From an uncultured Roseicyclus sp. (GTDB lineage: Bacteria; Pseudomonadota; Alphaproteobacteria; Rhodobacterales; Rhodobacteraceae): a stretch of 64,000 nucleotides of DNA. Position numbers and translations under genes: made by a program. The stretch covers positions 372,001 to 436,000 of the forward strand of contig CANMRT010000004.1 of NCBI GenBank assembly GCA_947500415.1. Direction: 5' to 3'. The notes under the pieces are model-generated. The model worked only from the letters and a program-made list of their open reading frames with translations, did no database searches and was not told the DNA's origin. This document shows, one piece after another, positions 35,024-43,619 of the stretch (position 1 is the stretch's first letter; the number at the start of each line of letters is the position of its first letter).

Positions 35024-36043
35024 TTATTCCCAACCAACGTCGTTGAAGATGGCCTGCGCGAGCGGCACGTTTCCGGCAACGGCGGCGAGGTCCACATCGT
35101 CGGCTTCCCATTCGCCCAGAGCCATGACCGACTCGGCCAGTGGAACACCTTCGACGACGGGGTATTCATCATTGCCAGCGCTGAAATACTGCTGCGCCTG
35201 ATCCGAGGCGAGGTATTCGAGGAAGGCCACGGCGGCCTCTTGGTTGGGCGCGTTGGCCGCGATGCCGCCACCAGACAAATTCACGTGGGCGCCGTTGCCA
35301 CCCTGATCCGGGAAAACCCAGTTGATCGTGGCGCGGTCGGCTTCGTTCAGACCTTCGACGTCACGGCGTAGAGCGCGGGCGAAGTAGTAGGTGTTCGAAA
35401 TCGAGATATCGCATTCGCCCGACACAAGCCCGCGCAGCTGGTCGGTGTCGCCGCCCTGCGGATCGCGGGCGAAGTTGTTCACGACACCAGCGGCCCATTC
35501 GCGGGCGGCTTCCTCGCCGAAGTTCTCGATGATCGAGGACAGAAGAGTCTGGGAGTAAACGTTGCCGGAGGAGCGGTGGCAGACCATGCCCTCATAGGCG
35601 GGGTCGGCGAGATCGACATAGGTCTGGGGCGGGTTTTCGACATCGGCGCTGTCGTAGAAGATGATCCGCGCGCGCTGGCTGAATCCGAACCACAGGTTAT
35701 CGTCGTCGCGCAGGTTTGCGGGGATGCGATCCGCCAGAACGTCGCTCTCGACGGCTTGCAAAAGGCCCAGGTCAGCAGCGCGCTGCAGGCGGCTGGTGTC
35801 GACAGTCAGGAACACATCAGCGGGGCTGTTGGCGCCCTCGGCTTCCATCCGCGCGATCAACTCATCCGCGTTGCCTTCGATGCGGTTGATGGTGATGCCG
35901 GTCGCATCGGTGAAGTCCGAATACAGACGCTCGTCCGTTTCGTAGTGGCGCGAGGAATAGAGGTTCAGCTCCTGTGCGTGTGCGGCAGTGGCGGCTGAAA
36001 CGGCGATGGTGGTGCCAAGAAGGGCGGCGATTGTGCGTGTCAT
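35024..36043 (-). CDS. fbpA: Ferric iron ABC transporter, periplasmic binding protein
   Basis: Fbp/Fut/Afu-type Fe3+ binding protein of 339 residues. Signal peptide MTRTIAALLGTTIAVSAATAAHA; the mature start QELNLYSSRHYETDERLYSDF is characteristic. Iron-ligand tyrosines are likely in ISNTYYFARAL. It has no permease or ATPase next door; a double permease of the right type lies at 13757-15433. Two near-identical 21-base repeats upstream look like operator sites for an iron regulator. Confidence 0.9.
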   Translation of the reverse strand: MTRTIAALLGTTIAVSAATAAHAQELNLYSSRHYETDERLYSDFTDATGITINRIEGNADELIARMEAEGANSPADVFLTVDTSRLQRAADLGLLQAVESDVLADRIPANLRDDDNLWFGFSQRARIIFYDSADVENPPQTYVDLADPAYEGMVCHRSSGNVYSQTLLSSIIENFGEEAAREWAAGVVNNFARDPQGGDTDQLRGLVSGECDISISNTYYFARALRRDVEGLNEADRATINWVFPDQGGNGAHVNLSGGGIAANAPNQEAAVAFLEYLASDQAQQYFSAGNDEYPVVEGVPLAESVMALGEWEADDVDLAAVAGNVPLAQAIFNDVGWE

Positions 36044-36057
36044 GGAAGGCTCCTCGA

Positions 36058-36078
36058 GTTTCCGACTAAAACAGTCAG
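36058..36078. promoter_or_regulatory. Repeat A upstream of the ferric binding protein gene
   Basis: GTTTCCGACTAAAACAGTCAG. It contains the inverted pair GACT/AGTC and matches repeat B at 17 of 21 positions. 15 bases upstream of the fbpA-like ATG. Candidate iron-responsive operator. Confidence 0.5.
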
Positions 36079-36114
36079 ATGCTTTGAAGCGCAGAGTCGC
36101 CGGGTCGTCAAGAT

Positions 36115-36135
36115 GTTTCCGACAAAAACTATCGG
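36115..36135. promoter_or_regulatory. Repeat B upstream of the ferric binding protein gene
   Basis: GTTTCCGACAAAAACTATCGG. It contains CCGA/TCGG arms and shares the GTTTCCGAC-AAAAC core with repeat A, 57 bases away in the same orientation. On the minus strand a TTGACG hexamer (possible -35) lies between the two copies. Confidence 0.5.
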
Positions 36136-36253
36136 AGATTGGCAGCTCGCCTCGGATAAGAACCCCTTGAACGTCACACCAGAACTTCGCGGTTGCCGCT
36201 GCGTTGGGAGCGCGTAGGTTTCAGAGAACGGGCAAGAGGAAGGGACAGCCACG

Positions 36254-37420
36254 ATGCGCGCAGGCCTTGCCTTTCTGATCGTCGCCTATTGCCTCAGCCA
36301 ATTCTTTCGCGCGTTCCTCGCCGTTCTCAGCCCTGTGCTTGAGGCGGAGTTAGGGACAACAACGGGCGATCTCGCGCAGGCCTCAGGCCTTTGGTTCGCC
36401 GCCTTCGCGCTGTTCCAGCTCCCCGTGGGATGGGCGCTCGACACCATCGGGCCGCGCCGCACGGCGTTCACATTGTTCAGCATTGGCGCGGTCGGGGGCT
36501 GCGTTGTTTTCGCCGGTGCGAGTGCGCCGTGGATGATCTCGCTCTCCATGGTGATGATCGGCATCGGATGTTCTCCGGTTCTGATGTCTGCCTACTTCAT
36601 CTTCGCCCGCAGCTTTTCGCTCGCCGTGTTCGGCACGCTTGCAGGGGTGACGGTGGGCATCAGTTCCCTCGGCAACCTCCTGTCCGCCGCGCCCCTTGCC
36701 GCAGCGGTCGAGGCCTACGGATGGCGGGAGACGCTCTGGGCCGCAGCCGTGTTCACCGCATGTGTGGCCATAGGCATCGGAGCCTTCGTGCGCGACCCCG
36801 AGAAACCGCAGGGGGAGGCGGTGGGTTCTTTCGCGGAGCTCCTCCGCATCCGCGCGATCTGGCCGATCCTTGTGGGGATGTTCATCTGCTACACGCCCAT
36901 GGCCGGTATTCGCGGCCTGTGGATCAGCCCCTATGTGACGGAGCGGTTTGACGCAACGCTATCGCAGGTCGGCACGGCAACGCTTGTCATGGGATTGGCC
37001 ATGGTGGCGGGCAATTTCCTGTACGGTCCGATTGATAAAGTCTTCAGCCGAAAGTGGGCCGTGTTCGCAGGCAACCTTTGCGTGGCATTGCTGTGCTTGT
37101 CGCTGTTTGCTGTGCCGCCCGCAACGCTACCCTTGGCCATCGCGACCTTCGCGGCCATCGGCCTGCTCGGCGCGTCTTACCCTGCGGTCATGGCCCACGG
37201 GCGCAGTTTCCTACCGCCTCACCTGACGGGGCGGGGTGTAACGCTGTTGAACCTGTTCGGGATGGGTGGCGCGGGCGTGATGCAATTCGCCTCCGGCCCG
37301 ACCCATGCCGCATTGGCGGGGTCCTTGGGCGCAGAGGCGGCTTTTGGCATTCTGTTCGCAATCTTCGCAGCGGTCATCCTTGCGGGCCTGACCGTCTACG
37401 CCTTTGCGAAGGATGGTTAG
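36254..37420 (+). CDS. MFS transporter
   Basis: 388 residues, about 12 membrane segments. N-terminus FLIVAYCLSQFFRAFLAVLSPVLEAELG; loop 2-3 motif VGWALDTIGPRRTAFTLF; second half GNFLYGPIDKVFSRKWAVFAG. Resembles the NNP/CynX-like branch, but the substrate is not readable. Convergent with the DEAD-box helicase, stops overlapping by 4 bases; divergent from the ferric binding protein. Confidence 0.86.
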   Translation: MRAGLAFLIVAYCLSQFFRAFLAVLSPVLEAELGTTTGDLAQASGLWFAAFALFQLPVGWALDTIGPRRTAFTLFSIGAVGGCVVFAGASAPWMISLSMVMIGIGCSPVLMSAYFIFARSFSLAVFGTLAGVTVGISSLGNLLSAAPLAAAVEAYGWRETLWAAAVFTACVAIGIGAFVRDPEKPQGEAVGSFAELLRIRAIWPILVGMFICYTPMAGIRGLWISPYVTERFDATLSQVGTATLVMGLAMVAGNFLYGPIDKVFSRKWAVFAGNLCVALLCLSLFAVPPATLPLAIATFAAIGLLGASYPAVMAHGRSFLPPHLTGRGVTLLNLFGMGGAGVMQFASGPTHAALAGSLGAEAAFGILFAIFAAVILAGLTVYAFAKDG

Positions 37421-38709
37421 GCGGCTGTCTTGCGGCGCCGGTTGCGACGGGGGCGACGTGGTTTGCCCTCGGCACCTGCCGGTTTGGGGGCACGGTTGCG
37501 TTGACCTTGGCCACCGCCGCCGCCGCCACCAGCACGACGACGTCCGCCGCCACGCTTGGGCTTGTCGACCTTCACGGCCTCGGGCCGCTCACCGTAGGCC
37601 ACCGGAATGCTGATCTTCATCAGTTTCTCGATGTCTTTCAGCAGATCAACCTCTTCCGCGCTGACCAGAGCAATCGCTTCCCCCTCACGGCCCGCACGCG
37701 CGGTGCGGCCAATCCGGTGGACGTAGTTGTCTGGTGTATCGGGAAGCTCATAGTTGATGACGTAAGCCACGCCCGGAATGTCGATGCCACGCGCGGCCAC
37801 GTCGGTTGCTACGAGGATCTTCACGGTGCCGTCGCGGAACGCCTTGATGGCGCGGTCGCGCTGGCCCTGCGATTTGTTGCCGTGGATCGAGGCCGCGTTG
37901 AAGCCGTCGGCCACCAGCCCTTTCATCAGCTTCTCACAGCCATGCTTCGTGCGGCCAAAGACCAGCACCAGCGCCTCGGGATCCTTGCGCAGGATCGCGC
38001 GCAGGGCATCGCCCTTTTCGGGCTTGGACATGAACCGCACCGATTGCGTGACCTTGTCCGCCGCCTTGCCGGGGGGAGAGACCTGAACGCGCCTGGGGTT
38101 GTTCAGGTAAGCCTGCGACAGCTCTTCCATCTGCTTGGGCATGGTAGCCGAAAACAGCATCGTCTGGCGTGGCGTACCAAGCGCGGGCGCGATCTTGCGC
38201 AGCGCGTGGATGAAGCCGAGGTCGAGCATCTGGTCCGCCTCGTCCAGTACAAGGTGCTGCACGGTATCAAGGCGGATCGCCTTGCGCTCCATCAAGTCGA
38301 TCAGACGGCCGGGCGTGGCGACAAGGATGTCGATGCCCTTGGCAATCGTGGAGATCTGACGCCCGATGCTTTGGCCGCCCACAACGGTGGCCACTTTGAT
38401 CGGCGAGTTCTGCGTGAAGACACGAAGGCTATCGGCGATCTGGTTCACCAACTCACGCGTCGGTGCAAGGATCAGGGCGCGGGTCGTCTTGGGCTCGGGC
38501 TTGCCGTGCAGACCCAAGAGATGCTCCAGCAGAGGCAGGCCAAAGGCGAGCGTTTTGCCGGTGCCGGTCTGGGCGAGGCCCATGATGTCGTGGCCTTCCA
38601 GCGCCAAAGGAATGGCCTGGTTCTGGATCGGAGTGGGTTCGCTGAACCCGGCGGTTTTCAGGGATTTGGCGAGGCTTGGCTTCAGGCCAAGCATGTCGAA
38701 ATCAAACAA
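37417..38709 (-). CDS. DEAD-box RNA helicase
   Basis: ATP-dependent RNA helicase of about 430 residues. Motifs in order: Q motif (GFSEPTPIQNQAIPLAL), I AQTGTGKT, Ia PTRELVNQ, II DEAD, III SAT, IV region VLVFGRTKHGC, V ATDVAARGID, VI HRIGRTARAG. A basic Gly/Arg-rich tail follows (PKRGGGRRRAGGGGGGGQGQRNRAPK), as in RhlE-like RNA-binding helicases. I favour TTG 38709 as the start: it gives the common MFDFDMLGL N-terminus and has AAGGA 6 bases upstream. The track start at 38763 has no such site. Confidence 0.93.
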   Translation of the reverse strand: MFDFDMLGLKPSLAKSLKTAGFSEPTPIQNQAIPLALEGHDIMGLAQTGTGKTLAFGLPLLEHLLGLHGKPEPKTTRALILAPTRELVNQIADSLRVFTQNSPIKVATVVGGQSIGRQISTIAKGIDILVATPGRLIDLMERKAIRLDTVQHLVLDEADQMLDLGFIHALRKIAPALGTPRQTMLFSATMPKQMEELSQAYLNNPRRVQVSPPGKAADKVTQSVRFMSKPEKGDALRAILRKDPEALVLVFGRTKHGCEKLMKGLVADGFNAASIHGNKSQGQRDRAIKAFRDGTVKILVATDVAARGIDIPGVAYVINYELPDTPDNYVHRIGRTARAGREGEAIALVSAEEVDLLKDIEKLMKISIPVAYGERPEAVKVDKPKRGGGRRRAGGGGGGGQGQRNRAPKPAGAEGKPRRPRRNRRRKTAA

Positions 38710-38763
38710 TACGTATCCTTTCGGGATCGCGCCATCAGGGCACGAACCGAATTGGCCGCACAT

Positions 38764-39185
38764 GGACGTGCGGCGAAGCTAGGGTGCGACCGGGCGGCTC
38801 ATCCGCCGATCGTCAGAGCCCTGCGTGATGGGGATCTTGGGAATGTGTATCGGTGCTGGTGGCCCACTTTTTGGGCGACTGCTCACGCGGCAGTGCAGCA
38901 TCGTTATGGAGCAGATGGAGGGTTGCGGTGGATAAGTCAAGTTTTTCCCACGATAACTTCTGAGCGCGAAGGGCGGCCCCTGACCCTGGGTGGGGGTAAA
39001 GCCCCCTCCCAGGGGGAGGGTCGGGGGCTGCCCGATGGTTCCCATCGTGCGGGGTGGGCATTGACCGTCGCTACCCATCATCACCGACCTTTATGACACC
39101 CTTCAGTGATCTTGGTGTCGCGCCTCTTCCCTTGCCCGCGCCCTTCGCGTAAGCCCGCGCCGTCCCATTCGAAAAGGAACAGATC
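38764..39185. other. Intergenic region with GC-rich nested hairpin
   Basis: About 420 bases between helicase and asd. The main structure is at 39000-39029: AGCCCCC and GGGGGCT form an outer stem and CCCTCCC-AGG-GGGAGGG an inner one. This looks like a REP-type intergenic palindrome rather than a terminator, since no U-tract follows. No convincing coding frame is seen; the large plus-strand ORF across it is a shadow of the helicase. Confidence 0.5.
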
Positions 39186-40208
39186 ATGGGTTACCGAGTC
39201 GTCGTCGCAGGCGCCACCGGCAACGTGGGCCGCGAAATGCTGAACATCCTGGCCGAGCGCCAGTTCCCTGTCGATGAGATCGTGGCGCTTGCCTCGCGTC
39301 GGTCGCTGGGGTCCGAGTGCAGCTTTGGTGACAAGACACTCAAGACGAAAGACCTCGACACGTTCGATTTCGAGGGCTGGGATATCGCTCTGTTCGCCAT
39401 TGGCTCGGACGCGACTAAGAAATATGCACCCAAGGCAGCGAAGGCCGGGTGCATCGTGATCGATAACTCCTCGCTCTACCGCTACGACCCGGAAATTCCG
39501 CTAGTCGTGCCGGAGGTGAACCCCGAGGCCGTCGATCAGGTGCACAACAAGAATATCATTGCGAACCCGAATTGTTCGACCGCGCAGATGGTTGTGGCGC
39601 TGAAGCCCCTCCATGATCGCGCGAAGATCAAGCGCGTGGTTGTGTCGACTTATCAATCCGTCTCCGGTGCCGGGAAGGACGGCATGGACGAGCTGTGGGA
39701 GCAGACCAAGGCGGTCTATAACCCGGTGAAGGACGTGCCGCCCACAAAATTCCAGCGCCAGATCGCTTTCAACGTGATCCCGCAGATCGACGTCTTCATG
39801 GAAGACGGGACCACGAAGGAAGAATGGAAGATGGTGGTCGAGACGAAGAAGATCGTCGACCCCGCTATCAAGGTCACGGCCACCTGTGTGCGAGTTCCGG
39901 TCTTTGTGGGTCATGCGGAAGCGGTGAACATCGAGTTCGAAGATTTCCTTGATGAAGAGGAAGCCCGCGACATCCTACGGGAAGCACCGGGCATCATGGT
40001 CGTCGATAAGCGCGAAGACGGCGGCTATACGACGCCCGTAGAATGCGTGGGTGACTATGCGACGTTCATCAGCCGGATCCGTCAGGACTCGACGATTGAG
40101 AACGGTCTGAACCTATGGTGCGTTTCTGACAACCTGCGCAAAGGCGCGGCGCTGAATGCGGTTCAGATTGCGGAAACGCTGGGTAACCGGGTGCTGAAGA
40201 AGGGCTGA
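39186..40208 (+). CDS. asd: Aspartate-semialdehyde dehydrogenase
   Basis: NADPH-dependent enzyme reducing aspartyl phosphate to the semialdehyde for Lys, Met, Thr and diaminopimelate synthesis. 340 residues. N-terminal Rossmann motif GATGNVGREMLNILAER; catalytic cysteine in NPNCSTAQMV; STYQSVSGAGKDGMDEL and the His in CVRVPVFVGHAEAV are conserved. AAAAGGAACAG precedes the ATG. A strong terminator lies 70 bases downstream. Confidence 0.97.
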   Translation: MGYRVVVAGATGNVGREMLNILAERQFPVDEIVALASRRSLGSECSFGDKTLKTKDLDTFDFEGWDIALFAIGSDATKKYAPKAAKAGCIVIDNSSLYRYDPEIPLVVPEVNPEAVDQVHNKNIIANPNCSTAQMVVALKPLHDRAKIKRVVVSTYQSVSGAGKDGMDELWEQTKAVYNPVKDVPPTKFQRQIAFNVIPQIDVFMEDGTTKEEWKMVVETKKIVDPAIKVTATCVRVPVFVGHAEAVNIEFEDFLDEEEARDILREAPGIMVVDKREDGGYTTPVECVGDYATFISRIRQDSTIENGLNLWCVSDNLRKGAALNAVQIAETLGNRVLKKG

Positions 40209-40279
40209 TCGCGGCGATTTCAGGGGTTAAAAAACGGTTAATCGTTTCCTGGAAATGATTTAGAAACAGATACTTAAGG

Positions 40280-40312
40280 GAGGGTTGCAACCTTGCAACC
40301 CTCTTTTTTTTT
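40280..40312 (+). terminator. Rho-independent terminator after asd
   Basis: GAGGGTTGCAA/TTGCAACCCTC is an 11-base perfect stem with a minimal loop, followed by nine T residues. The clearest terminator in the window. Confidence 0.93.
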
Positions 40313-40452
40313 GGTGTCCCACCCAAGGATCGACTCTCGGCCTCCGTCTTACCTTCATATCCACCCCCCTCCCGGGCCGGGTTTCCCCACCTTGTTTGGC
40401 GGGGCGACCCGGCCGATTGTACTTATTATATTCACGTGAAGGACCGCCCCTG

Positions 40453-42132
40453 ATGAAACGCCTTTTCCTGACCACCGCCATTTGCGCCGCTTTGCCCTTT
40501 GCCGCCCAAGCCGATGACATTTTGATCCGCGCCGATCTGTCCGGCGCCACAGTTTATGCCACCGCTGCCGACGTGATCCGCACCGGTACGGCCACGATCC
40601 CCGCCGGTCGCCACCGCCTGCTGATCGCCATGCCTGACATGGATGAAGCGGCTTTGCCCCAAGTCTCCGGTCCAGAAGGCGTCCGCTTTGGCCCGCCGCA
40701 ACCGCTGCGCAATTTCGCGCTGAATGAGGGCGCGCTGGATGACGCAGCCCAAGCTGCTGCCCGCGCCGATGTGGAGGCCGCGGAAGAGGCACTGATCGCC
40801 GCGCAAGATGCCTTGGTCGAGGCCGATGCCGCCATCCGTTCGGTGGAAACGCAGCAAAGCTACGTCGCAGCGATTTTGCGCGGTGGTGAGAACGGTGTAG
40901 CGATGCCCGAAGATCCCGCGCTTGTGCCGCAGTTCCTTGCCACGCTGGGCTCCGAAAGCGCGCGTCTGGCCACGGAACTCCAGGACGCCCGCATTGCGCG
41001 GCGTGATCTGGCAGAGGCCGTGACCGACGCACAAACCGCCCTTGGCGTCGCCACCCAGGTCCTGAGCGAGCTGCGGCCTTTAGGCACCCAGATCAACGTC
41101 TTTGCGGTTGATGTGTCGGCCAGCGAAGAGGTGACCGGTGACATCTCCCTGTCTTACCTGACCGCTTCGGCGGGGTGGGCCCCGAGCTATGAGCTGGATT
41201 TGGATACCGAGGCGGATGTGCTGTCGGTCGAGCGGTTCGTTGTGTTGCGCACCTATGGTGCAGCGCGGTGGGAAGACGTGGACGTGACGTTCTCAACCGC
41301 CAGCCCCGCGCGGGATCGGGAGCCGACGAATGTGTTTTCACGCCCGGCGCGTCTGCTGAACCCGCAGGATGCGCGGGGTGGTAGCGCGCTTTCGGATGGG
41401 CTTGCGTTGGAATCCTTGCCGGCCCCGCAACCGGCCATCGCAGGCTATGCCGCCGCGATTGAGCCCGTCGTGATTGTCGAAGAGGCGCGGTCTCTTGGCG
41501 CCGAGTTTTCGGGCCTCTCCGTGTCCTACCCGTATTCGACGCCGGTGTCGGTTGGCACGACGGGCGAAGTCCTGTTGCCGTTCGATACACTGGAGCTGGA
41601 GGTCGAAACGGAAAACCGCGCAGTGCCGCGGTGGGACGAAACCGCGTTCCTGATCGCCATGACGGAGAATGACACGGGTGAGCCGATCCTGCCGGGCGAC
41701 GCTGTGTTTTACCGCGACGGCGCTTTGATGGGTGAGGGGTCACTGCCCTTGATCGCCAGCGGGGCGGAGGCCGAGATGGCTTTCGGTGCGTTGGATCATT
41801 TGCAGTTGGTCTGGCTTGATCGCTCGCTAGCCGAAGGCGACCGGGGTCTCTTCACGACCTCTACCACGCAATCGCGGGAATTGGCGTTCGGTGTCGAGAA
41901 TACTGGTGCGGAGGCGGAGAACGTGCGCATTTACCACGCGGTGCCGTTTGCGGAGCAAGAGGATCTGGAGCTTGATCTGACGCTGTCGCTACGACCCACG
42001 GAAGAAGATGTGGACGACCAGCGTGGCGTCCATGCCTGGGAAATCACTGTGGCGTCCGGCGAAACTGAACTGGTCGAAATGGGGGTCGATTTCGAATTCC
42101 CCGAAGGTCAGATCCTCGACTGGCAGCCTTGA
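40453..42132 (+). CDS. Secreted DUF4139 (MuiA-like) protein
   Basis: 559 residues from ATG 40453, with AAGGA upstream; the track ORF is 56 codons too long. Signal peptide MKRLFLTTAICAALPFAAQA. Then the DUF4140 N-terminal part (ADLSGATVYATAADVIRTGTATIPAGRHRLLIAM), a coiled coil (about 100-210, repeated AEEALIAAQDALVEA-type heptads), and the DUF4139 beta-rich half (SYLTASAGWAPSYELDLDTEADVLSVERFVVLRTYGAARWEDVDVTFSTASP). Function unknown; relatives were named mucoidy inhibitors. Confidence 0.85.
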   Translation: MKRLFLTTAICAALPFAAQADDILIRADLSGATVYATAADVIRTGTATIPAGRHRLLIAMPDMDEAALPQVSGPEGVRFGPPQPLRNFALNEGALDDAAQAAARADVEAAEEALIAAQDALVEADAAIRSVETQQSYVAAILRGGENGVAMPEDPALVPQFLATLGSESARLATELQDARIARRDLAEAVTDAQTALGVATQVLSELRPLGTQINVFAVDVSASEEVTGDISLSYLTASAGWAPSYELDLDTEADVLSVERFVVLRTYGAARWEDVDVTFSTASPARDREPTNVFSRPARLLNPQDARGGSALSDGLALESLPAPQPAIAGYAAAIEPVVIVEEARSLGAEFSGLSVSYPYSTPVSVGTTGEVLLPFDTLELEVETENRAVPRWDETAFLIAMTENDTGEPILPGDAVFYRDGALMGEGSLPLIASGAEAEMAFGALDHLQLVWLDRSLAEGDRGLFTTSTTQSRELAFGVENTGAEAENVRIYHAVPFAEQEDLELDLTLSLRPTEEDVDDQRGVHAWEITVASGETELVEMGVDFEFPEGQILDWQP

Positions 42133-42657
42133 TTATTCATCCTCGATCAGGATGATGTCTGGCTCCTCCCCCAGATCTGGAAACAGACTGGGGTGGGCGC
42201 CGGGCTTTGCCTTTTCCAACACGCGGTGGGCCAACCAATCGTGAGAATGGTTCGGAAAGGCCGCCCCGAAGCGCCGCATCAGATCGGCATAGGGCCAGCC
42301 AAGGTCCGAGGCCTTGCAGATACGGGCGGCGGTGCTCAGACAATGGAGAGCGAGGCCACCGCCACGTTCGCGGAACGTGTAGCCATGAACGGCCAAGCGT
42401 TCTTGCAGATCTTCCCATCCGGTGGCCTGAGCCAGATCAACTGCGAGGAGGGCGCGGAGCGGCCCGAGGAGCGATTGAGATCGACGCTCCTCCACCCTTT
42501 CGGGTATCCTCGCAGTTTCCCTTTGTTCCGTGAGTGATTGTACCAGAAGGAGGTGCGCAAAGGTGACCGGCGACATGCCATTGGCCTGCGCGCGGTGGCG
42601 CAGGACTTTGGTCAGGTCAGGGGGTAGGCTGACGAGGAGGGGGACGGACATTTCCAT
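42133..42657 (-). CDS. Hypothetical protein with RHH-like N-terminus
   Basis: 174 residues, no family recognised with certainty. The N-terminus MSVPLLVSLPPDLTKVLRHRAQANGMSPVTFAHLLLVQSL has the strand-helix-helix look of ribbon-helix-helix proteins. The middle has GYTFRERGGGLALH and the C-terminal part ends in an acidic IILIEDE. Converges with the DUF4139 gene with no gap between stop codons. Could be a regulator; not proven. Confidence 0.6.
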   Translation of the reverse strand: MEMSVPLLVSLPPDLTKVLRHRAQANGMSPVTFAHLLLVQSLTEQRETARIPERVEERRSQSLLGPLRALLAVDLAQATGWEDLQERLAVHGYTFRERGGGLALHCLSTAARICKASDLGWPYADLMRRFGAAFPNHSHDWLAHRVLEKAKPGAHPSLFPDLGEEPDIILIEDE

Positions 42658-42696
42658 GGCCCACCCCAGCGCGATTCTGGTTAAGGGCGCGTTAAG

Positions 42697-43227
42697 TCAG
42701 CCTTCGACGGTTTCCTGTAGACGCGCCAAGCCACGCTCATAATCCGCACCAACGAGGCCATCCATCATCAGGCCGAACCAACGGCCAATCGGGCCAGCGC
42801 CCATGTCGGCATCCAAGCCCCAAACGACGCGCGTGCCCTCGCCTTCCGGGACAAGCCGCCACCAGGCTTCAGCCGTGCCCATATCGCCGAAATCGAGCTC
42901 CGTCCGGACGCTTTCATTCTCGGCGAGTTCAACGATTTCCTGCCGTCCGTTGCCCACATTTGGATGCTCGGACGTCCACTCCATCACGTTGCCTACGCCC
43001 GTGTCAGGCCCGGAATATTCCACGACCATATCCGGGTCCAAATCCCCCCAGGGCGACCATTCGGAGAAAGCTTGAAGCGAGCTCACATGGGGGAACACGG
43101 CCTCGGGCGGGGCGTCCACGACCAGATCCCGTTCCACAATGACATGACGGGGCAGGAAAAAGCCTACCACGAGAAGCAAGGCGACTATGGCCACAAGGCC
43201 GATAAGAATGTTCCGCAGAATACGCAT
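42697..43227 (-). CDS. SRPBCC-family protein (polyketide cyclase/START-like)
   Basis: 176 residues. An N-terminal membrane anchor (ILIGLVAIVALLLVVGFFLP) precedes an SRPBCC fold with HVIVERDLVVDAPPEAVFPHVSSLQAFSEWSPWGDLDPDM and a C-terminal helix. Ligand unknown. It lies downstream of the carbonic-anhydrase operon by about 80 bases on the same strand, but a link is not shown. Confidence 0.82.
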   Translation of the reverse strand: MRILRNILIGLVAIVALLLVVGFFLPRHVIVERDLVVDAPPEAVFPHVSSLQAFSEWSPWGDLDPDMVVEYSGPDTGVGNVMEWTSEHPNVGNGRQEIVELAENESVRTELDFGDMGTAEAWWRLVPEGEGTRVVWGLDADMGAGPIGRWFGLMMDGLVGADYERGLARLQETVEG

Positions 43228-43306
43228 GGTTCCCTCCCGTGCAGTTAATTTGCGGGCGATACTACCACAGGTTGAGCGATATTAGGCAAGCCAGGGCAAA
43301 GGCCCG

Positions 43307-43618
43307 TCAGAATCTTTCGGCCCGTAGCACTTCGCAATCGCTGACACTGATCACACCGATATGCTTTTCGACCACTGCAAAAGCCTTGTTCAAAAGGTCG
43401 TCCAGCTTCTCTTCGGAAATGATGCAAATAACCTGAACCATGCCTTGCCCACGTCCGATCTGGCCCTCACGGCTCCAGTTTCCGGACCGCCCACCACCTG
43501 CGAGCACCGGCAGGATCGAATATCCCGTCACACCGGCGCTTTCCATGGCATCCGTCAGACGAGACTGCATGACGGCTTCGATAATCACGGCAACGCGCTT
43601 TGCCTTGTGGGTTTGCAT
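43307..43618 (-). CDS. sbtB: SbtB-like PII signalling protein
   Basis: 103 residues with a PII ferredoxin-like fold: KRVAVIIEAVMQSRLTDAMESAGVTGYSILPVLAGGG, a T-loop RSGNWSREGQIGRGQGM, then VQVICIISEEKLDDLLNKAFAVVEKHIGVISVSDCEVLRAERF. This pattern matches SbtB, which binds adenine nucleotides and regulates SbtA. The C-terminal CGPxGC extension of many cyanobacterial SbtBs is absent. The ATG follows the sbtA stop by 1 base. The gene pair makes the assignment strong. Confidence 0.85.
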   Translation of the reverse strand: MQTHKAKRVAVIIEAVMQSRLTDAMESAGVTGYSILPVLAGGGRSGNWSREGQIGRGQGMVQVICIISEEKLDDLLNKAFAVVEKHIGVISVSDCEVLRAERF

Positions 43619-43619
43619 G

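Noticed and set aside
37054-39096. 680-residue plus-strand ORF
   Set aside because: Antisense shadow of the DEAD-box helicase and MFS end; low-complexity Thr/Ala runs and no family motifs.
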